From Brachionus koreanus (taxonomy: Eukaryota > Rotifera > Eurotatoria > Ploima > Brachionidae), in the NCBI GenBank assembly GCA_016987375.1, contig PJRA01000216.1, positions 1,411,680 to 1,425,659 of the forward strand: DNA of 13,980 nucleotides. The letters run 5' to 3'. The translations under genes were made by a program, and so were the position numbers. Shown one piece after another: positions 8,375 through 13,980 of the stretch; position 1 is the first letter of the stretch, and each line of letters opens with the position of its first letter. The notes under the pieces are model-generated. The model made no database searches and was not told where the DNA came from. It was given only the letters and a program-made list of their open reading frames with translations.

Positions 8375-10817
8375 ATGGGTGCAATTAAGTCTAAAATTTT
8401 TGATGATTCAGCCACATTAGATCACGAAAGTTTAAAGCCCGAAGAAATGACAAAAATGCGTCAAAACGATCAAAATATGGGTTTGGCTAGCGCTCAGTAT
8501 GTGACCAATCAGCCGGAGAGAATACAGAACACGCTCATTGACAAAGTGCAAGATATAAATTTGGACGGAGACAAAAAAGAAATCACCAATTCAGGAATGC
8601 AATCTGCATCAGCTGCCAGCTTTCAACCACCTGATTTTCTCCAGCGTAGTCAATATTTCAGATCATTTCGTTCCGCTTCACGACGTTTTTTTGGCAAAAA
8701 AGACCATGCTGATGATTCAATTAGCAAAATTTCTAAAGAGAATGAAGCCTCCACAGGTAACAATATACCTAGTAGAAACTATTTTTATAGAAGTTTTAAA
8801 AATTCAAATCGAAATAATTTGAATTGTATTTCAAATTTGAAAAACGAAAGAGAGAATTTAAAAGGCGAAACTCAACCCCCACCAGAAATGAAAAGCTCAT
8901 GGTTTAAGAATCTTAAATCAAGATCTAACGCTGATTTTGGATTCAAAAATTCGTTGAATGAGAAAAAATCAAACGAGTTAATAAACGAAGAAAAATCCAA
9001 ATTTCCAAACAATAAGAATCTTGCATCCAAATCTTTTAATGCTTTTCCAACAAGATTGGGGCTCAGTTTGGTCGAAATAGATACTGATGAGGCAAAAGTT
9101 AAAAAAAGACCTCAACCAAGACTGGATATTAATAGTCAATCGTCTAACTCATCTTCGTCTTCTTCTGCTGGAATGCAAAGCAATGGTTCAATTAATAACT
9201 CAAAAAGCTACGACCAATTCAACAATTCTGTTCAAATTCCCATAAAAATATTGAAAGATCAACAATCATTTAAACAAAAACAGCAATCTAATTATATTAA
9301 TTCAGTTTTTTTGAACGAATTAAATGCTCTTAATGATTTTTCCAAAAATAATGACTCCATAATTGACAAACTTAAATCAGAAGTTGAAATTTTGAACAGA
9401 TTACTTGATGTTTTTGATAGAGATGATCCTAAAGTGATCAATGAACTAATATTTAAAACTGACAATTTTACTAGTCAAGCGCAAGTAACTTTGAAATTTA
9501 TGAAAAAAAAAATTTAATTTTTTGATTTTTTTAATAGAAACTTCAGACCGAAGTTAAAGAACACCTCAAGATTAAGAACAAAAACAATCAAATGAACCGC
9601 TTTACAAGTGAAGTAGTAATCAAAGTGTTAAAATTATTCTATTTAATTTCAAATTAATTTTAAAAAATATTTTAAAAGCTCTACGAAGAATGCATTATTA
9701 GACTTGATAGACAGTTAGAAATTTTGGTTACTCAAATAAAGGAACTTGCTTCAATAAAGCAATTTTTAGGGCAGGTAGCTTCGGACTATAACCAGCAATC
9801 GCAATATTCTTCTTCTTCTTCATATGGTATTTATTATCTAGATAGAAATTAGAGTAAAATTTTTAATTATTTTAGGCTATTCAGACTCGTATTATTCATC
9901 ATCAAACTCAGACGGCTACTACCCCAATTATCCAAATTATCATCCTCGGAATAATTTTTATTATAGCTCTCGAACTGGGTAAAAAAAAAAATTCTATTTT
10001 AAAATTTTTTAATTAAATTTTAGATGATAGATAAATTTGAGTTTTTGAATTAATGACAAATTTTTCTTCTAAATAATTCTAGCAAATTCGATCTTCATTT
10101 TTTTTTCTAAACAAAAAAAAATTAAAATTTAGATAAAAATCTAATTTTTGTTTAAATTAATGCAATAATTTATTTTAAAATATTGAGTGATTATTAATGT
10201 TCAAAACATCAACTACTCTATTTGCTTAAGATTCAATTGTTGGATCTTTTTATGAAAAAAAAATTGTTTTATTTTGGATGAATAATTAGTTAGAACCTTA
10301 TAAAAACTTGAATTTTTTTTTTTTCTAATAAAACTTTGTATGATAGGACTTAAAAATGGAAATCGATTCCGAGTAAAGCTAGGCATCTAATAGCTTTGAG
10401 AAGATTTTAATTTTTTTTTATTTTAGCTATCCGCCACACTATTATATACATCCGAATCCAAGTTACATACATGAACAGCCAACTGCTTATTATTTCACTT
10501 ATAGAACGCCACAGCAAACAAATCTATTCTATGATACAGTGAGTGGACAGTATTTTTATCGTAAGCCTCATGTGCATGTGCATCCTCACAGCCATCCTCA
10601 TCCTGCCAATCAATACTACCCAACTCAAAGTGGACCTTATCAGCGAAACTCGCAGAATTTTTTTCATTCTACCAATGAACCAAACTCTCAAAGTAAACCA
10701 AATGATGGTGGTGCCATAATAACCGAAGTTAGTGACGATGAAGACGACTATTTAAGAAATATATCTGAGAAAAAAAAAGACTATGTTGACGCAATTAGTC
10801 TTAAAGAAGATGAATAA
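8375..10817 (+). CDS. Orphan, likely N-myristoylated disordered protein (five exons)
   Basis: Exons: 8375-9484, 9538-9624, 9679-9826, 9876-9978, 10427-10817, giving about 612 residues. Exon 2 may instead end at 9612 (GAA|GTAGTA), which shortens the protein by four residues and keeps the frame. The start at 8375 is preferred to an in-frame ATG at 8354 because it yields MGAIKSK, the Gly2/Ser6 pattern of N-myristoylated proteins, whereas the longer form adds only MMIFFLI. Residues 1-300 are mostly disordered and contain three similar aromatic-basic motifs: YFRSFRSASRR (94-104), YFYRSFKNSNR (136-146) and WFKNLKSRSN (176-185). A poly-Ser run follows near 257-264. Residues of about 305-435 are predicted helical by eye (for example IIDKLKSEVEILNRLLDVFD); this could be a BAG-like or coiled-coil bundle but I cannot assign it. 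The C-terminal part is rich in Tyr, Asn, Pro and Ser, has a His cluster (HVHVHPHSHPHP, from 10569) and ends acidic, including IITEVSDDEDD. No family is recognised. A membrane-attached scaffold is a guess from composition. Confidence 0.75.
9979..10426 (+). other. Fourth intron of the orphan gene (448 nt)
   Basis: This GT-AG intron starts GG|GTAAAAAA and ends TTTTATTTTAG at 10426. The join restores a Gly codon and reads on as YPPHYYIHPNPSY, of the same composition as the preceding exon, which supports the splice. The intron is AT-rich with several A and T runs and contains nothing recognisable. Confidence 0.65.
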
Positions 10818-10891
10818 AATTTGCCTTTATTTTTCAATTAAAATCTATTTTATTAACTAAACGAACTCTTTTAAATTTAACAAATAATAAA
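10813..10891 (+). terminator. Poly(A) signals after the orphan gene
   Basis: An AATAAA at 10813-10818 overlaps the TAA stop codon itself (10815-10817). A second AATAAA at 10886-10891, about 70 nt downstream, is the more usual distance and may be the functional one. Confidence 0.45.
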
Positions 10892-13889
10892 TTAATCTGT
10901 AAGAGATTTTATTCAAAAACTGAAAATAAATCTAGATAATGAATATTCAATTTTTTAATAATTAATTAATATTAGTTATTTTCGAACAATCGATCAAATG
11001 AATTATTCCTAATATCTTAAATTAGGGTTTTTACTTTTTTTAAGACTTATCCGAAAATAGATTTTAATCAAATTTTATTTTAAATATAGATAATGATTTT
11101 AAGTCATTAGGGCAATTTTGTATACATAAACTTTTATCTTCATGCAAAGGCCCTTAGAGAAAATCAAAGCAATATTCATTTTTATTTTTCAAAATTTTAG
11201 AATAAATATCAAAAAAATGCTCTGCTCAAAATTTGGCATTAATTGATAATTCAAATTATTAAAGCTGTTAAAAATGAAATCCATTTAAGTCTTGAAAATT
11301 ATTCATTATCTTAAATCTAGCGTTTTTCTAGCTTTTTAAATTAAGATCAATATTGGATGGATATATTTATTTTTGATTGTTTAATGGTATTTTTAATAAA
11401 GAGAGATTATAAATTTTAAACAAGTTTCACAGAGTTAAAACGATTCATTTAGTTTAATTATCGAATATTCATTTTAAAGTCTATGTATAGTGTGATTTTT
11501 CCGTCAGGAGATTTTTAATTTTCAATTAAAAGATCTAATTTTTTAGTCGCGTGTTTTTTAGGTATTAGAATTTTTTTATTTTTAATTCGACTAAGAGTTT
11601 TCCTTTCGAGAAAAAAACAACTTTTATTGAAAATTTAATCAACTTAATTTTATTTAAAAAAAAAAGATGGCTTAAGTGGAATTAGAACTAAAAAAAGAAT
11701 GTCAATTTTATTTGCAACAATAAATGAGATTAAATTTGAAAAAGCCTTTAAAAAAGGGTCTGTATTTCTAGACTAGATAAACGTGAATTAGAAGAGAAAT
11801 TAATCAAATAAGTTGTGTGACTGTTTAGAAATGAAAATTTTCCAAAATTTCATGTTTAATCAATTTGGAATACAATTAGAATCGATGAGTCTATATTCTG
11901 ATAATTCTGCTTATTATTTAATGCTTGTTTTAAATTTTCATCAAAATTAATCAATTTTAAAATTTGATTAAACTTTAAAAAAAATTGCGTGTCCAAAAAA
12001 CTCTGAATATAATTATAAAAAGATAATTCTGAAATTAAAATAAGTATTTCTCGCTTATAATTTAAATAAAGCTTGTTTAAATAAAGCATAATTTTTCAAA
12101 TCTATTTAACTTTTTATTGATTTTTTATTTGAATTGATAAAGAACATTCAACTATAAATCTATCTTTAAATAAAATTTTAATTTTTTTTGATGCATTCGA
12201 AGTTTAAGCATGAGTTTGCTTAAGTTTTTTGGATTTTTAATTTGTGAAATCTTAAAAGCATTATCAGAATATTTTCAATTTTGTTAAGCTCTTGTTAATA
12301 TTTAATTTTGATTTTATAAATATCTTTTGGCTAACTTATTTTTTTAAATTAAAATTGTACTTTACTCAATAAATCTATTTGGTATTAAGAAAAAATTTTA
12401 GAACTTAAGATTAAATATCTAAGTTTTGTTTAAGAAAAATAGATCAACTTAAATAATAAATACCTTTTAATTTAATTAAACGATTGATTTTTTTTTCAAT
12501 TAAATAAACATACAAAAAAGAGATAGATTATTTTCTTGAAAAATTTATTAAGACATCTCATAGAATTAATTTAAATAATTAATTTGCTTGTAAGTCTTTA
12601 ACATTATTTAACATTTAAACTACAAAATTAAATTGGATCTGGTGTGCCAAATGAAACTTTAAAAAGCCATGATTATCAAAGATTGATTAAAAATTTTCAA
12701 AGAAATCTTTTAAACCTTTATAAATTTATCTTTAAGGTATTTTGTTTAGAAAAAATAATTTTGCTATTTTAAAATTAAACCATTGATTTATGCCAAACTT
12801 ATTTAGCTTTTGATTGAAGTTTGTTTTTAATCGATAAAGCTCTTTGTTAAAGGGATACATTGGGGTTATTTAAATTTTGCTTTTTACGAAATTAGATTAA
12901 ATTTAACTTTTTGTATAAGTTAGCTCAAACAAAAATAGACAAAATTTTCAATATAATTTTGTTTTTAACCTAAAATTCCAGACTTTTCATAATTTCAACG
13001 CTACCAGGAAAGAAATTTTTTGAAAACAACCGAACCTTTAGAAAATAACTAACTTGACATATCAAATCTTTATCATAGATTTACCGGAATTAGAAAATTT
13101 GTTGACTTAATGATTTTTAAGTTCAGTGTCTGCATTTGATAAATATATATAGGGGTAAGTAAAGCGATTCTAAATTTTTTTAATTTCAACTCCTAGCTAG
13201 AAAAATCCATTTTTAATTCTACTTTCAAACGGTAAAGTATAATGAGCAAAAAAAAGTTTTATCTTTCATAAATGATGGTTCAATTTTTTCTAGTTAAAAT
13301 TCATTAAAACACAACCCGCAGTTCTAAAAAATTTATCTATCTAGAACTGATCTTGTTGCATTATGTTAATGCAAAAATAATAAACAATAGATTTCTAATA
13401 TTTATTGAAGAATTTGATTTTTTTATAATTTTTTTTTAATTTAAAAAGTTAAAAGTTAAACTAATTCATTTGAAAATCTATAATCTAATCTTATTGTTGT
13501 TTTTTGTTCTTCATTTTGGTGGAATATGTTAATTAATTGAAGTATTTAGAACAAAAAACGAAAACAATTTTTAGCCAAAATTGATTTTCTTTTAAGCTCA
13601 ATGATATTTGTTTGTTTTAAAAGCAAAGTTTTTTTTTTATTTTTTTTAAAAAGAGCAAATCTCTTTCAAATAATTAAAATAGAAACATACAATCTAATAA
13701 ATAAAATATTAAAATTACAAAATTTTAGTTTTATTCTATGTTCTTTAGCCATAAATTTTATAAGCTTGATTTTATCTTCGTTCTTACACCATTAGCATGT
13801 TTAATATTTGAATTTCAATTTTAAAAAACTTAATCTGTTTGTATTTAAATAAAAATTTTACAAGATAATTCAGCAAAAAATTTGATAAT
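10818..13889. other. Gene-poor AT-rich stretch of about 3.1 kb
   Basis: Apart from the poly(A) signals at its left end I see no supported gene, RNA or complete repeat here. Open frames are short and made of Lys, Asn, Ile, Leu and Phe codons, as expected by chance in such DNA; the longest is a 77-codon frame on the minus strand at 11856-12089. No second SINE or mariner copy was recognised. The stretch is probably intergenic, or part of a long intron of a gene beyond the window. Confidence 0.5.
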
Positions 13890-13964
13890 GCTAATTCAAC
13901 TCAGTTGAGATTTGAGCCTAGGCTCTTAAACCTAAAATCTTGCATGGTTCTAATTTAGGTATTA
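13890..13964 (+). repeat. Degenerate tRNA-Lys-like sequence, possible SINE head
   Basis: The order of tRNA elements is visible: an A-box-like CAACTCAGTTGAG (from 13898), the D-stem 3' side GAGC, an anticodon region reading CTCTTAA flanked by TAGG and CCTA that would carry a CTT (Lys) anticodon, and a B-box-like GGTTCTAATTT near 13946. The loop is one base too long, the T stem is weak and the 5' and 3' ends do not pair, so this is not a working tRNA. It is either a tRNA pseudogene or the start of a tRNA-derived SINE running off the window, and unlike the Ser/Leu-type head of the SINE at 2467-2727. Confidence 0.35.
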
Positions 13965-13980
13965 CGTTTGCAGTTTATTT

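Noticed and set aside
8375..10817. Calling the orphan protein a BAG-domain cochaperone
   Set aside because: The helical region 305-435 has loosely similar spacing, but the diagnostic residues are not clear by eye; a profile search would be needed.
11856..12089. 77-codon minus-strand open frame
   Set aside because: Composition is almost only Leu, Ile, Asn, Lys, Tyr and Phe, no family or splice context is visible, and neighbouring DNA is non-coding; it is long for chance in AT-rich DNA, so expression data could revive it.
13601..13795. 64-codon hydrophobic plus-strand open frame
   Set aside because: Phe/Leu/Ile/Lys-rich translation of T- and A-runs; looks like a membrane protein only because of base composition.
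1..13980. CRISPR arrays, bacterial operons, rRNA or complete tRNA genes
   Set aside because: No regular direct repeats with spacers, no ribosomal or intact tRNA sequence, and the spliced genes show this is eukaryotic DNA.

Overview
The window reads as nuclear DNA of an invertebrate animal. It is strongly AT-rich. Its genes are split by many very short introns (most 46-55 nt, GT-AG), and the gene content is eukaryotic: a Mediator subunit, a DEAD-box-family protein and an ER O-glucosyltransferase of the animal POGLUT2/3 type. Compact genes with ~50-nt introns and extreme AT content would suit a monogonont rotifer such as Brachionus, but that placement is inference; the sequence contains no taxonomic marker I can name with certainty.

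Layout. Positions 1-312 are mostly non-coding, perhaps with the end of a neighbouring gene at the very edge. MED11 (313-876, +) is a single-exon gene. It runs tail-to-tail into a nine-exon DDX5-like DEAD-box gene on the minus strand (946-4503), with only 69 nt between the stop codons and poly(A) signals for both strands in that gap. The helicase-like protein keeps the fold of the family but has lost almost every ATPase/helicase motif, so it looks like a pseudo-helicase. One of its introns (1710-3422) uses a GC donor and has been inflated to 1.7 kb. It carries two copies of one tRNA-derived SINE in opposite orientation; the longer copy has a perfect 14-bp target-site duplication.

The helicase-like gene is head-to-head, about 175 bp apart, with an eight-exon POGLUT2/3 gene (4679-7856, +). 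That gene encodes a signal peptide, a filamin-type domain, a CAP10/GT90 glucosyltransferase domain and a C-terminal KAEL ER-retention signal. Its first intron (1249 nt) contains a decayed mariner transposase in antisense orientation. After a 0.5-kb spacer comes a five-exon gene (8375-10817, +) for a ~610-residue, mostly disordered protein of unknown function. It begins MGAIKSK, a likely N-myristoylation signal, and has three aromatic-basic motifs, a helical middle and a Tyr/Asn/His-rich tail. The last ~3.1 kb holds no gene I can support, apart from a degenerate tRNA-Lys-like sequence at the edge.

The genes do not form one pathway: they are independent housekeeping and orphan genes packed closely, with transposable elements confined to the expanded introns. 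The observations most worth following are the motif-less DEAD-box protein, its GC-AG intron with the inverted SINE pair, and the myristoylated aromatic-basic orphan protein.
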